From a virus, in the IMG/VR virus record IMGVR_UViG_3300025154_001315, positions 1 to 60,321 of that record: a stretch of DNA of 60,321 bases; one strand, 5' to 3'. The notes under the pieces were generated by a model that was not told the origin of the DNA, searched no databases, and saw nothing but the letters and a program-made list of their open reading frames with translations. The position numbers and the translations under genes are program-made. Shown one piece after another: positions 13,371 to 22,771 of the stretch (position 1 is its first letter; each line of letters starts with the position of its first letter).

Positions 13371-14606
13371 ATGGCGAATCTCGACCTGACCGCGATGTCG
13401 GCGGCTCTCAAGGAGTACTACCACGGCCAGAAGGTCACCGACCTGACCTTCAAGAAGAACCCCACCCTGGCCCTGCTCAAGAAGGACACCAAGGCGGGCG
13501 GCGAGGTCATCCCCGTCCCCGTGATGTACGGCAAGAGCCAGGGGCGCAGCGGCGACTTCGCCACGGCGCAGGCCAACCAGACCGCTCCGGTGCTGGCGAA
13601 GTTCATGCTCACCCGCAAGAGCGACTACTCGCTCGCCACCATCGACAACCAGACCCTGGAGGCCACGCAGAACGACGTGGAGGCCTTCATCAAGGCGAGC
13701 GAGCTGCACATCGACGCCGCCTACCACACCATCGTCGCGTCGGCGGCCAGCGGCATCTTTCGCGCGGGCACCGGCACCATCGGCCAGATCCACGCGGACT
13801 GGACCGACGGCAACGACGGCGTCTTCGAGCTGGCGGAGGCCGTGCAGGCGCTCCAGTTCGAGGTCGGCATGGCCATCACCGCCTCCAGCGGCGACGGCAG
13901 CGGCACGGTGCGCGCGGGCGTGGGCTACGTCCTCGCGGTGAACGTCGCCAGCGGCAGCATCACCGTGAGCACCACTCGCGGCGGCGCCGCGGGCGAGCCG
14001 ACGGCCTGGGCCGCCCTGGACTACCTCCAGGTCCAGGGCGACTACAACGCCAAGATCAGCGGGTTCGGCGCGTGGCTGCCCATCGTCCGCACCGGCCTCG
14101 CCACGAGCTTCTACGGCGTGAACCGGAGCCTGCACGAGCGGCGGCTGGCGGGCGTGTACCACGACGGCAGCGCCCAGTCCATCGAGGAGGCCGCGATCGA
14201 CCTCTCGAACTACACGGCGGAGAACGGCGGCAGCGGCAGCAAGCTCATCACCAACTACCGCTCCTACGGCGCGCTGAAGAAGGCCCTGGGCTCGAAGGTC
14301 CAGTACGTGGACCTGGAGACCGAGGTCGGCATCGGCTTCCGCGGGATCCGCATCAGCGGCGACGACGGCGAGATCGACGTCATCCCGGACCGCAACTGCC
14401 CCGCGCGCCTGGGCTACCTGCTCGACATGGACACGTGGTGCCTGCGCTCCGTGGGCGAGGTGCCGCACATCATCACCTACGGCAAGGAAGGGCTGGAGAT
14501 GCTCCGCGTCTCCAACCAGGACGCCGCCGAGGTCCGTATCGCGTACTACGCGAATCTCGAGTGCAACGATCCCGGCGCCAACGGCGTGGTCCAGTTCGGG
14601 GCCTAG
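13371..14606 (+). CDS. Major capsid protein
   Basis: 411 residues with HK97-type features: N-arm MANLDLTAMSAALKEYYHGQ, FKKNPTLALLKKDTKAGGEV, long spine-helix region around TLEATQNDVEAFIKASELHI, and a C-terminal beta-rich P-domain. Gly/Ser-rich loop near residues 165-175. Preceded by CAGGAAGGAC. A terminator follows directly, as expected for the most abundant late product. Confidence 0.88.
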   Translation: MANLDLTAMSAALKEYYHGQKVTDLTFKKNPTLALLKKDTKAGGEVIPVPVMYGKSQGRSGDFATAQANQTAPVLAKFMLTRKSDYSLATIDNQTLEATQNDVEAFIKASELHIDAAYHTIVASAASGIFRAGTGTIGQIHADWTDGNDGVFELAEAVQALQFEVGMAITASSGDGSGTVRAGVGYVLAVNVASGSITVSTTRGGAAGEPTAWAALDYLQVQGDYNAKISGFGAWLPIVRTGLATSFYGVNRSLHERRLAGVYHDGSAQSIEEAAIDLSNYTAENGGSGSKLITNYRSYGALKKALGSKVQYVDLETEVGIGFRGIRISGDDGEIDVIPDRNCPARLGYLLDMDTWCLRSVGEVPHIITYGKEGLEMLRVSNQDAAEVRIAYYANLECNDPGANGVVQFGA

Positions 14607-14627
14607 TCGCCAGCGCGCAGTGAACTA

Positions 14628-14664
14628 GGGGGAGCCCGACCCATCGGGCTCCCCCGCCCTTTTC
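14628..14664 (+). terminator. Terminator after the major capsid gene
   Basis: 12-bp perfect stem GGGGGAGCCCGA / TCGGGCTCCCCC, loop CCCA, then GCCCTTTT. The next gene's ribosome site (CGGAGGA) begins immediately after. Confidence 0.85.
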
Positions 14665-14673
14665 GGAGGAATC

Positions 14674-15120
14674 ATGGCTTACGCACTCCCCACGGTGGCG
14701 GCGGTCTCCAACGGAGGCAGCAACCCCACCGCGAAGATCCCCTTCAACGTCGTCCTCACCGTCACCAGCACCGGCACGGTCGGCATCAAGATCCGGCGGG
14801 TCGTCTGCTCGCAGATCAGCGGGCCGGGCGTCACCATCGGCAACCCGGACCTGAACAGCGGCAGCTCCAGCGAGGACAGCGGCGGCGCCAGCGCCGACCG
14901 CACCCTCCCCACCGGCCTGAGCCACGCGGGGACCAACCAGCCGAGCACGAGCGGCTACCGGGCCAACGCGGGCAGCAGCGCGGCCACGGCGCTCACCGTG
15001 CCGTGCGTGGGCCTGAGGGCTGGGGCCGTGGTGCTCAAGTTCATCGTGATCGTGACCCGCGACGACGACGACACCGAGGTCATGGTCATCTGCGCCGACG
15101 AGTCCATCACCGTCGAGTAG
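14674..15120 (+). CDS. Putative head decoration or minor structural protein
   Basis: 148 residues, Gly/Ser/Thr-rich and beta-strand-rich (FNVVLTVTSTGTVGIKIRRV; GAVVLKFIVIVTRDDDDTEV). Residues 60-105 are a Ser/Gly/Ala loop region (NSGSSSEDSGGASADRT). No signal peptide. Position just after the capsid gene suggests a capsid-surface protein. Family not recognised. Confidence 0.6.
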   Translation: MAYALPTVAAVSNGGSNPTAKIPFNVVLTVTSTGTVGIKIRRVVCSQISGPGVTIGNPDLNSGSSSEDSGGASADRTLPTGLSHAGTNQPSTSGYRANAGSSAATALTVPCVGLRAGAVVLKFIVIVTRDDDDTEVMVICADESITVE

Positions 15121-15223
15121 TACCCTGGGAATGGCGGGGCGTAGGGCCCCGCCACCCCGGTCCACATCAGGGGCGATCACTGGACCGTAACCAACTCCGC
15201 CCTCAGCACTGAAGGAGATACAG
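15121..15223. other. Intergenic hairpin spacer
   Basis: Contains GGCGGGGC and GCCCCGCC as an 8-bp stem without a T-run, then AAGGAGATACAG as ribosome site for the next gene. Probably an mRNA-processing or stability hairpin rather than a full terminator. Confidence 0.35.
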
Positions 15224-15613
15224 ATGAACCGAATGCTCACGCAGTTCCGCTACAGCTTCTACAAGAAGCTCGTCGACATCTTCGGCGAGGTCGCCATCGG
15301 GGCCAGCGGCGCTCCCACCCTCACCACCGCCAACAGCAAGGGCATCGCCAGCATCTCGCGAACCTCGGCGGGCCTGTACGTGCTCACGCTGAGCGAGGCG
15401 GTCAACAAGATCCTCGACCTGCATGTGATGTTCCTGGACGCCACCGACACGACCTGCCCGCAGGTCAAGATCGTGTCGCGCACGACCAGCGTCATCACCT
15501 TCCTGTGCCTGGGCCCCACCGACACTGCCGACACGGCGCTCACGGCCACGGACCCGGCCGACGGCGACACGATGCTGATCCACCTCATCGTGAACGACAC
15601 CTCGGCGATCTAG
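15224..15613 (+). CDS. Small beta-rich structural protein
   Basis: 129 residues. GASGAPTLTTANSKGIASIS followed by RTSAGLYVLTLSE is a pattern common in small phage virion proteins that carry one beta-sandwich. Compact beta fold throughout, ends MLIHLIVNDTSAI. Likely a capsid or tail surface subunit in the head gene cluster. Exact role unknown. Confidence 0.65.
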   Translation: MNRMLTQFRYSFYKKLVDIFGEVAIGASGAPTLTTANSKGIASISRTSAGLYVLTLSEAVNKILDLHVMFLDATDTTCPQVKIVSRTTSVITFLCLGPTDTADTALTATDPADGDTMLIHLIVNDTSAI

Positions 15614-15625
15614 GAGACCTGACTC

Positions 15626-16009
15626 ATGGCGACCACGGCAACCATCACGCTCTCCGCGGACAAGGTCGTCCCCGGCGAAAAGTTCTCGGTGAGCCTGACG
15701 CTCGCCAAGGACGTCGCGTACGAGGTCATCTCCATCACCCCCACCGCCACCGACGAGTGCCTCCTGGGCGTGCCGGACCTCCGGTCGCGCACCTGGACGG
15801 CCATCGTCCGCAGCAACCCCAAGGAGGCCACCTACACGTTCGGCGCGCGCCTGCTGCTGAGCGACGGCACCATCGTCGTCGCCACGGGCGCGAACCTGCT
15901 GTGCCTCGGAAGCGACGACCTCTCCGCCAGCCGCTCAAACCAGGGTGGCGAAGTCGGAGAGCTGCTGTTCAACCAACTCGCGGACAGCGGCCTCGTGGCC
16001 GCGTTCTAG
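15626..16009 (+). CDS. Putative structural protein, beta-sandwich type
   Basis: 127 residues: ATITLSADKVVPGEKFSVSL resembles the start of an Ig-like or beta-sandwich domain, with repeated short strands after it. The gene is closely spaced between neighbours (12 and 9 bp). No enzymatic motif. Assigned as structural only from context. Confidence 0.6.
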   Translation: MATTATITLSADKVVPGEKFSVSLTLAKDVAYEVISITPTATDECLLGVPDLRSRTWTAIVRSNPKEATYTFGARLLLSDGTIVVATGANLLCLGSDDLSASRSNQGGEVGELLFNQLADSGLVAAF

Positions 16010-16018
16010 GAGCCGATC

Positions 16019-17008
16019 ATGCCCAACACCACCCTCAGCGTCAAGAACTCGGCGGGAGCCGCCCAGTCCCTCAGCGGCGTCGAAGACGCCGGCAACAGCA
16101 GCGCCATCGTCACCAAGCACCTCCCCGTCGACTCCGACGGCACGGTGCTCTTCACCGAGGCGGCGGCGTCCGCTGACGCCGTGGCCAACCCCACGCTGGG
16201 CTCCATCCAGGGGCTCGCCAAGGTGTTCAACGGCACCACCTGGGACCGGGCCCGCTCCGGCACGTCGGACGACGGCGTGGCCGATGCCACTCACATCCTC
16301 GGGTCGCTGAAGGCCATCACCAAGGTCTTCAACGCCACCACCTGGGACCGGCTCCGGTCCGCGCTCACGGGCGATGCCGTGTCCGAGGCCAACGCCATCC
16401 TCGGGTCCATCAAGACCGTCAACAAGATCTTCAACGGCACGACCTGGGACCGACTCCGCTCGGCCCCCGGCACCGTCGGTGTCCTCGCTGCGAACAACGA
16501 GGGAACCAAGGCCACCTACGCCACGGGCGCAACGCAGATCACGCCCGATGCGACCCCGACCGACGTGGTGGAGATCGTCGGTAGCGCCACGAAGACGGTT
16601 CGCATCAAGAAGATCATCTTCCAGGGCAACGCAACCACGGCCAAGCAGTGGCCCGTTCAGATCATCCGCAGGGCCGAGGCCATCACCGACGGCACCGCCG
16701 TCGTTCCCGTCGTCACGCAGTTCGACACGGGCGACGACGCGCCGACGGCGGTGGTCAACCACTACACCGGCGATCCCACCCCCAAGGCCGCCAGCCCGGC
16801 GAGCAGCGTTCTGTTCGCCACCGACGTGACGTTCACCGCTCCTGCCACCGCCGCCGCACCACTGGTGCTGGACTTCAGCCGCAACCAGGACAAGCCCATC
16901 ATCTTGCGCGGAGCGGCGGACTGCCTCGTCATCAACCTCGGCGGCGGGGCCCTGGTGGCCGGCGAGAAGTTTTCGTACAGCGTGGAGTGGGAGGAGGACG
17001 CGAGCTAG
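16019..17008 (+). CDS. Virion protein with three FNGTTWDR repeats
   Basis: 329 residues. A unit of about 40 residues, LGSI(Q/K)xxxKVFN(G/A)TTWDR(A/L)RSA, occurs three times between residues 60 and 155. The remainder is a beta-sandwich (RIKKIIFQGNATTAKQWPVQ, LVINLGGGALVAGEKFSYSV). Motifs of the NGTTWDR type are widespread in phage structural and adhesin-like proteins. Probably a head fiber or tail-associated protein. Confidence 0.65.
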   Translation: MPNTTLSVKNSAGAAQSLSGVEDAGNSSAIVTKHLPVDSDGTVLFTEAAASADAVANPTLGSIQGLAKVFNGTTWDRARSGTSDDGVADATHILGSLKAITKVFNATTWDRLRSALTGDAVSEANAILGSIKTVNKIFNGTTWDRLRSAPGTVGVLAANNEGTKATYATGATQITPDATPTDVVEIVGSATKTVRIKKIIFQGNATTAKQWPVQIIRRAEAITDGTAVVPVVTQFDTGDDAPTAVVNHYTGDPTPKAASPASSVLFATDVTFTAPATAAAPLVLDFSRNQDKPIILRGAADCLVINLGGGALVAGEKFSYSVEWEEDAS

Positions 17009-17010
17009 TC

Positions 17011-17235
17011 ATGGCGACCGGAATCGCAGAGATGCTCGCCGCGAAGGAACCGGAGGTTCCTGAGGGCGAGGAGGCGATGGGCGAAGACATGGGCCTGGAG
17101 GCAGCCGCCGACGAGCTCATCAAGGGGATGCACGCGCGCGATCCGAAGATGGTGGTGAGCGCGCTGCGGAACGCCTTCGCCATCATGGGCAGCGAACCGC
17201 CGGAGGAAGCAGGCGGCATGGGCCTGGAAGAGTAG
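17011..17235 (+). CDS. Small acidic protein before the connector gene
   Basis: 74 residues from ATG 17011, 2 bp after the previous stop. Very acidic (EPEVPEGEEAMGEDMGLEAA) with one amphipathic helix (DPKMVVSALRNAFAIM). Ends before a terminator. Acidic small proteins at this position can be assembly chaperones, but nothing specific identifies it. Confidence 0.6.
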   Translation: MATGIAEMLAAKEPEVPEGEEAMGEDMGLEAAADELIKGMHARDPKMVVSALRNAFAIMGSEPPEEAGGMGLEE

Positions 17236-17247
17236 CGTGGTCCTTGC

Positions 17248-17283
17248 GGCCCCCCGGAGAAAGGCTCCGGGGGGCCGTTGAGT
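17248..17283 (+). terminator. Terminator after the head gene block
   Basis: 12-bp perfect stem GGCCCCCCGGAG / CTCCGGGGGGCC with loop AAAGG, followed by GTTGAGTTT. Confidence 0.75.
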
Positions 17284-17295
17284 TTGGAGGAGTGA

Positions 17296-18270
17296 ATGGC
17301 TACCCTGGCAACCCTGATTGCAAACGCGCGGCAGCGGGCCGATATGGTCGGTTCGGACTTCTGCACCGACGATGAGTTCACCACGTGGATCAACGAGAGC
17401 TTGTACGAGCTCTACGACCTGCTCATCCAGAAGTACGGCAACGACTACTTCGTCAGCACCGCGACCATCACAGCCGATGGAACGTCTGACGAGTTCGACC
17501 TGCCGAGCGACATGTACAAGATGATCGGCCTGGACGCGCTGGAGACGGACGAGTACCTGCCGGTGAAGCGATTCAACTTCGCCGAGCGAAACTTCGCCGC
17601 GCTCACCACGACCGTGGACGCCGCGCGCTACCGGCTGCTCGGCGACCAGATCCAGATCTTGCCCCGCCAGTCTTCCGGCCAAGTGTTCCGGCTCTGGTAC
17701 ATCCCCAAGCTGACCAGCATGGTGGCGACGACCCCAAGCGACATCACTGCGAACACAGCGGCCGGGACTACGCTCACCGCTTCCATCACTGGGACCAGCA
17801 CTGCCACGGGCGACGACGCGGGCCCTCACGATGTGGTGTTGCTGCTCGTCTACCACTCCTCCTCCGCCAGCCCGTACCTCGCCGTGTTCGTGGACGGGGA
17901 GTTCGTGGGCGACACGGCGCTCTCCGCTGCGCCGTTCACGGTGGCGTTGAGCACGGTGAGCGCCAAGCTGACTGGCCTGACGCTGAGCGTCGCGGGCAGC
18001 ACCATCGTCCATCCGGTGTACACCTACGCCTGGAGCTTCAACACGGGGGACCCAACCAGCTACAGCCCCACCGCCTGCGATCCGTATCTGGAGTACGTGT
18101 CGGTGGACGTGGCCATCAAGGCGCTGGAGAAGGAAGAGTCCAGCACCACCGAGCTTCGAGAGCGGAAGAAGGCGCTGAAGAAGCGAATCGAGGAGGCCGC
18201 TGAGAACCGAGATGCCGGGCTGCCCGCCACCGTGAGCGACAACTCCGCCAGCTTCGAGGAGGACTACTAG
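17296..18270 (+). CDS. Head-tail adaptor (gp4-like) with an inserted domain
   Basis: 324 residues. The N-terminal part (LIANARQRADMVGSDFCTDD; FTTWINESLYELYDLLIQKY) and the C-terminal helix (YVSVDVAIKALEKEESSTTE, then RERKKALKKRIEEAAENRD) form the pattern of gp4-like podovirus head-to-tail connectors, usually near 200 residues. Residues about 150-255 interrupt it with a Thr/Ser/Ala-rich beta segment (TANTAAGTTLTASITGTSTA; LAVFVDGEFVGD), likely an inserted Ig-like domain exposed at the neck. Confidence 0.75.
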   Translation: MATLATLIANARQRADMVGSDFCTDDEFTTWINESLYELYDLLIQKYGNDYFVSTATITADGTSDEFDLPSDMYKMIGLDALETDEYLPVKRFNFAERNFAALTTTVDAARYRLLGDQIQILPRQSSGQVFRLWYIPKLTSMVATTPSDITANTAAGTTLTASITGTSTATGDDAGPHDVVLLLVYHSSSASPYLAVFVDGEFVGDTALSAAPFTVALSTVSAKLTGLTLSVAGSTIVHPVYTYAWSFNTGDPTSYSPTACDPYLEYVSVDVAIKALEKEESSTTELRERKKALKKRIEEAAENRDAGLPATVSDNSASFEEDY

Positions 18271-18271
18271 G

Positions 18272-18640
18272 ATGGGCCGCCGCATCCCCAGGGTGTACAA
18301 GATCCAGTCCAAGGACCCGGTGTTCAACAGGTTCCAGGACGAGATCGTCGCCGCCATCAACAGCCTTGCGGATGCCGTGGTCAACAGCGTGTCGACCATC
18401 GGGGGCGGTCATGGGGATGCGAGCACCGCTACTACCACTACGGACTCCGCCGGGTGGTACGAGGAGACGTTCTACTACCCCAGCCCGCTCGTGCTGAGCA
18501 GGACGCCGCTGCGCAGTAGTATCATGGTCTTCAAGAATGGCCTGCTGGAGCGCAGCTGGACGCTCAGCGGGCGGTTGGTGGTTCTGGTGTCAGCTCTTAC
18601 TGCCGAGGATGCCCATGTCGTCATTCGCTACCAAGTCTAG
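18272..18640 (+). CDS. Hypothetical tail-region protein
   Basis: 122 residues, ATG one base after the previous stop. Basic helical N-terminus (RVYKIQSKDPVFNRFQDEIV), a Gly/Ser/Thr linker, then a beta segment ending ALTAEDAHVVIRYQV. The end resembles short phage fiber-attachment domains. Overlaps the next gene's start by 26 nt. Confidence 0.6.
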   Translation: MGRRIPRVYKIQSKDPVFNRFQDEIVAAINSLADAVVNSVSTIGGGHGDASTATTTTDSAGWYEETFYYPSPLVLSRTPLRSSIMVFKNGLLERSWTLSGRLVVLVSALTAEDAHVVIRYQV

Positions 18641-19796
18641 CTTGCTGGTCCTGACGTTGCTGGCCGCCTCCGTCGCCGTGGCGCAGATCACCACGCGGCA
18701 GGCGCGGACAACCGGAGTCCCCGTGGCGGTGGGGGCGCCAGACGCTGGTAGCAACGGGAGCAGCGCCAGCTTCGCGCGGCTGGACCACGTCCACCCGGCA
18801 GGTTACGCTACGACGGCGGAGAGCTTGCTCGCCGACGGGGCGGACTGCACGGCTGGTACTCAGTGCGCCATCGGGGTGGACCAGAACGGCAACGCCGAGG
18901 GGTGCTGGACGCCGGCCAATCCAGTGTCTGATTGCTCTATCGGTGAATTCGTTGACTACATCAACGGGGCCTCGGTGGGCTGCAACCCGGAAGATGACCC
19001 TTCCGTCCCCAGCTGCACCGAAGATCAAATAATCCGCATGGGCGTGACAGCTTGGGGGTGCGGCGCGGCCGTCGAAGCCGAGACTGACCCCACCGTTCCT
19101 GCGGCTGCGATCTGCAGTGATGGCGACTACATGGGCGTGAACGGAACTGCCTGGGACTGCGAGACACCGCCGGTGCTGCACGACATCGCGGAGGCTGGGA
19201 GTTGGAACGGCGGCGCAGGCTGCAGCAGCACCCTTGACGCCCCGGTTTGGAACCAAACGACGCACGAGTGGAACTGCCAGACGCTCATCGCCCTGAACTA
19301 TCTCACCTGTTCGACGGGGCAGGTCCCGCGCAACAACGGGTCCTCGACGGCGTGGGTCTGCGACACGATGGGGGCAGCGTCGAAGAAGCTCTCAGGTGAC
19401 CAGAGCACCACGTCTACCACCTACGGCAATGTGAGCGGATTCTCGTGGACGGCGGCTGCGAGCACTGCTTACGCGGTGGACTGCTACTTCTCCTACAAGA
19501 GTGCGGCGACCACCACTGGCATCGGCCTCGCGTTGGCCGGGCCGGAGAGTGCTACCTTCTCCTACTCGGTCCACATCTGGGAGGGCTCTACCTTTGGTTT
19601 GGTATCCAACCAGAACGAGCCCGCCGCGACGCCAACTACCACCGACGTCGATGCTGCGGATACCTACTACTTCGCCAACATCAAGGGCTTCGTCATCGTA
19701 TCCGGATCGTCAGGGACCATCACGGTGCAGATGAAGTCTGAGGTCGACAGCTCCGCAGTGACTCTTCAAGCCGGTTCCTGGTGCCGCGTAGAGTAA
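18615..19796 (+). CDS. Putative tail fiber protein with a Sec signal peptide
   Basis: 393 residues from ATG 18615 (ATG 18609 is an alternative; an extension to 18537 is out-of-frame overlap with the previous gene). Residues 1-23 (MSSFATKSSLLVLTLLAASV then AVA) form a textbook signal peptide. Then comes the phage-fiber signature GSNGSSASFARLDHVHP, a Cys-rich middle with pairs in repeated settings (TEDQIIRMGVTAWGCGA), and a C-terminal beta domain (TAYAVDCYFSYKSAA). Export of a tail fiber is unusual. The Cys content suits disulfides formed outside the cytoplasm. Confidence 0.65.
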   Translation: MSSFATKSSLLVLTLLAASVAVAQITTRQARTTGVPVAVGAPDAGSNGSSASFARLDHVHPAGYATTAESLLADGADCTAGTQCAIGVDQNGNAEGCWTPANPVSDCSIGEFVDYINGASVGCNPEDDPSVPSCTEDQIIRMGVTAWGCGAAVEAETDPTVPAAAICSDGDYMGVNGTAWDCETPPVLHDIAEAGSWNGGAGCSSTLDAPVWNQTTHEWNCQTLIALNYLTCSTGQVPRNNGSSTAWVCDTMGAASKKLSGDQSTTSTTYGNVSGFSWTAAASTAYAVDCYFSYKSAATTTGIGLALAGPESATFSYSVHIWEGSTFGLVSNQNEPAATPTTTDVDAADTYYFANIKGFVIVSGSSGTITVQMKSEVDSSAVTLQAGSWCRVE

Positions 19797-19806
19797 GGAG
19801 ACCACA

Positions 19807-22761
19807 ATGGCTCTTCAACGACAGACGGTTGCCCTGCCGTTCGCCACGGGCATCGACACGAAGACCGACCCCAAGCAGGTCCAGATGGGGAAGCTGCTCG
19901 CCTTGCAGAACGGCGTGTACCGCACCCCCAAGGCCGTGAGCAAGCGGTACGGAACGGCGAAGCTCGGAGATACGCTGTTCAGCGCCAAGAGTCTGCATAC
20001 CTATAAGGACGAGCTGCTGGATCTTGAGAACACTGGCTCACTGAAGACCATTCCTAACGACAGCGCGGCGACGGAGAAGGGAGATGTGCCGACTGGGGTT
20101 CTCAGCACCTCCCCAATCGTGGCGAACACGAGCGACAACTACAGCGCGGACAGCGCCTATGCCAACGGCTACTGGATGCACTCTTGGGTCGTCCTGGCCA
20201 GCGACGGTCTGTCCTGCACGCTGTACTACTCCGTGGTGGATGCCGCGACCGGGGCCGAAGTGCTGGCAGGCTACGAGGCCAACACTTCCCCCAAGGTGCG
20301 CCCGCGCTGCCTCGCACTCGGCACGAAGCTGTTCCTCATCTACTACTGGGACACGGCCGGAACGATGGTGTTCCGCTCCATGGACACCGAGGCTACCCCC
20401 GCCATCGGCAACCGCACCTCCATCGGTGGCTGTACCAATACCGGCACCTTCGACGCGGTGACCATCGGCTCTGCCATCTACCTTGCCCACCAGGAAGACG
20501 CCACGACCATTCGGCTCACGAAGCTGATTGCCGACGGCACTTCCATCAACATTAGCATCACGGCGGCGTCTGCGGCCTTCGCCATTACGGTCTTCGCAGA
20601 TCGCACTGATACTCCGAGCGTGGTGCTGGCTTGGAACATCACCGGGCATCTGTACTACGCGGGCTACGCTGTGGCGGACCTCGCCGAAGTGCAGGCTCCC
20701 GTGGATCACACGCACACGATATACTCGGACGTGCTGACCGGTGCGTCGTTCGAGGGAAGCTCCGGCGGAGAGTTCTCAATCTTCCTGGGGGCACACTACG
20801 TCTCAGGCATCGACGCTGTCTTCAAAGTAGACGTGTCCGGCTGGGCGGCCACCCCAGCTACGGAGTCTGCGGAAGTGGTGCGCGATGTGCGACTGGTGGG
20901 CAAGGCGTTCGTCGACGATATCAACGACAGCGGGATGTACCTCCCGCTCATCCATACCAGCTCGCTTCAGTCTACGAACTTCCTCTACAACGTCTACACC
21001 TTGCAGTGGGCGGCCCGCTGGAACTATGGAACGGCCTACCGGCAGGCGTACAGCTCCACCGTCACGCGAGCGCTGGCGAGTTCCTGCATGTACACCAACG
21101 CTGCGGGAGATACTTGCTGGTCCATGGCGACTGGCGTGCGAAGCCCTCTGGCTGACCTCTCAGACTCCTCACTGCCTGTGGGCGCGCAGCTCACCACTTG
21201 GAACTTCACCGAGGAGACGTACAAGAACCTCGCGTTGGAGCTGGCGGGGGCGCTGCACTTCTCCGGTCCGCAGCTCACCATGTACGACGGTCGAAACATC
21301 GTGGAGCACGGCTTCTACCTGTGGCCCGAGGGCGTGACCGTCACCGGCACCGAGAGTGGCGGCACGGACGACGCCAACAAGTACGGCTACGTCGTGGTCT
21401 ACACTTGGGTGGACAACTTGGGGCAGGTTCATCGCAGTGCCCCCAGCCCAGTCGTGCAGTACATTCTCAACGATCCTGATCTCAACATCGGCGTGGGCGG
21501 AGTGGATACCACCGTCACCATTCCGCGGCTGAGCATTACCAACAAGACCGGAGTGCAGGCCGTCATCTACCGAACCGAAAAGGCAGGGGGTATCTACTAC
21601 AAGCTCGGCATGACCGCGTGCGGTCCCGCCGCGGGTGACGACGATACGACGTTCGCGGACACCGTCACCGACGCTTCGCTCGTGGCGGGTACTACGCTGC
21701 TCTACACGATGGGTGGAGTGATGCCCAACGCCTGCGCCAACCCCTGCCTGTGTCCCACTGAGTTCCAGGGACGGCTCTTCTACGTCGACTCCGTCAACCG
21801 CTACCGCATCATGTTCAGCCAGCAGGTCGTCAGCAGCAACGGCGGCGCGGCCAGCCCCGTGGAGCTGGTGGACGACTTCTTCATCGGGCTGCCAGAGACC
21901 GGGGGCCCCTGCACTGGCATCGGCGTGCTGGACGAGAAGCTCATCTTCTTCAAGAAGGACCGGCTGTTCCAGTTCGTCGGTCAGCTTCCGGACGTCTTCG
22001 GCATGAACGCGAACTACACGGTTCAGCAGCTCCAGATGAACATGGGCACGGAGGAGCCGAGGAGCATCGTCAGTGGCCCTGACGGGCTGTTCTTCCGCAG
22101 CGCGATGGGCTTGGCCATGCTGGATCGCAGCTTGCAGTCGTCGCTCGTGGGGTACGACGCCGACGGGCTGCTCACCGGCACCGTGGTCGGGGCGGTGGTC
22201 GTGCCAGACCAGCATCAGGTGCGCTTCACGCTGAGTGGCACGGTCACGCTGGTCTACGACTACCTCGCCAAGCAGTGGAGCCACTTCACGCACTCCGCCG
22301 ACGGGCTGAGCGCGGTGCTCTACCAGGATCTGCACGTCCGCCTGGGCGACGATGGTGTCCTCCTCCAGGACGACGTCACCACCTACGCGGACAACGGAGT
22401 GTTCGTTCCGTACTCCATGACGACGTCCTGGGTGCAGTTCTCCAATCTCCAGGGGTTCCAGCGGGTGCGCCGCGCCCTGCTGGTCGGGGAGTGCCTGGGG
22501 GTTTGCTACGTCAACGTCAGCGTGTACTATGACTACCAGACCCCTGTCGTACAGACGTTCGCCTCCTTTGAAGCATCCCCCGCCACCGTGCCGTTCAAGC
22601 ACAGGTACGATCTGGCACGACAGAAGTGCTCGGCGCTGAAGCTGGTCATCAGCGACGCCGAGAGCAGCGACCCGTCTTGCGGAATGTCGTTCTCCGCGCT
22701 GACGTTCGAAGCTGGGATGAAGCAGGGCAGCGACAAGGTGCCTGCCTCGCAGGCGGACTAG
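19807..22761 (+). CDS. Large tail hub/nozzle-like structural protein
   Basis: 984 residues, beta-rich throughout. The opening (LPFATGIDTKTDPKQVQMGK, LLALQNGVYRTPKAVSKRYG) is the pattern of podovirus tail nozzle proteins (tail tubular protein B-like), and WP/beta-propeller-like strands follow. The middle FQGRLFYVDSVNRYRIMFSQ and DVFGMNANYTVQQLQMN are typical of the same class. Follows adaptor and fiber genes, where the nozzle is expected. Confidence 0.7.
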   Translation: MALQRQTVALPFATGIDTKTDPKQVQMGKLLALQNGVYRTPKAVSKRYGTAKLGDTLFSAKSLHTYKDELLDLENTGSLKTIPNDSAATEKGDVPTGVLSTSPIVANTSDNYSADSAYANGYWMHSWVVLASDGLSCTLYYSVVDAATGAEVLAGYEANTSPKVRPRCLALGTKLFLIYYWDTAGTMVFRSMDTEATPAIGNRTSIGGCTNTGTFDAVTIGSAIYLAHQEDATTIRLTKLIADGTSINISITAASAAFAITVFADRTDTPSVVLAWNITGHLYYAGYAVADLAEVQAPVDHTHTIYSDVLTGASFEGSSGGEFSIFLGAHYVSGIDAVFKVDVSGWAATPATESAEVVRDVRLVGKAFVDDINDSGMYLPLIHTSSLQSTNFLYNVYTLQWAARWNYGTAYRQAYSSTVTRALASSCMYTNAAGDTCWSMATGVRSPLADLSDSSLPVGAQLTTWNFTEETYKNLALELAGALHFSGPQLTMYDGRNIVEHGFYLWPEGVTVTGTESGGTDDANKYGYVVVYTWVDNLGQVHRSAPSPVVQYILNDPDLNIGVGGVDTTVTIPRLSITNKTGVQAVIYRTEKAGGIYYKLGMTACGPAAGDDDTTFADTVTDASLVAGTTLLYTMGGVMPNACANPCLCPTEFQGRLFYVDSVNRYRIMFSQQVVSSNGGAASPVELVDDFFIGLPETGGPCTGIGVLDEKLIFFKKDRLFQFVGQLPDVFGMNANYTVQQLQMNMGTEEPRSIVSGPDGLFFRSAMGLAMLDRSLQSSLVGYDADGLLTGTVVGAVVVPDQHQVRFTLSGTVTLVYDYLAKQWSHFTHSADGLSAVLYQDLHVRLGDDGVLLQDDVTTYADNGVFVPYSMTTSWVQFSNLQGFQRVRRALLVGECLGVCYVNVSVYYDYQTPVVQTFASFEASPATVPFKHRYDLARQKCSALKLVISDAESSDPSCGMSFSALTFEAGMKQGSDKVPASQAD

Positions 22762-22771
22762 GGAGCTTGGA

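Noticed and set aside
10314-14468. A 1384-residue open frame on the minus strand across portal, scaffold and capsid genes
   Set aside because: Mirrors GC-rich plus-strand genes; no ribosome site, no domain, and the plus genes are clearly real.
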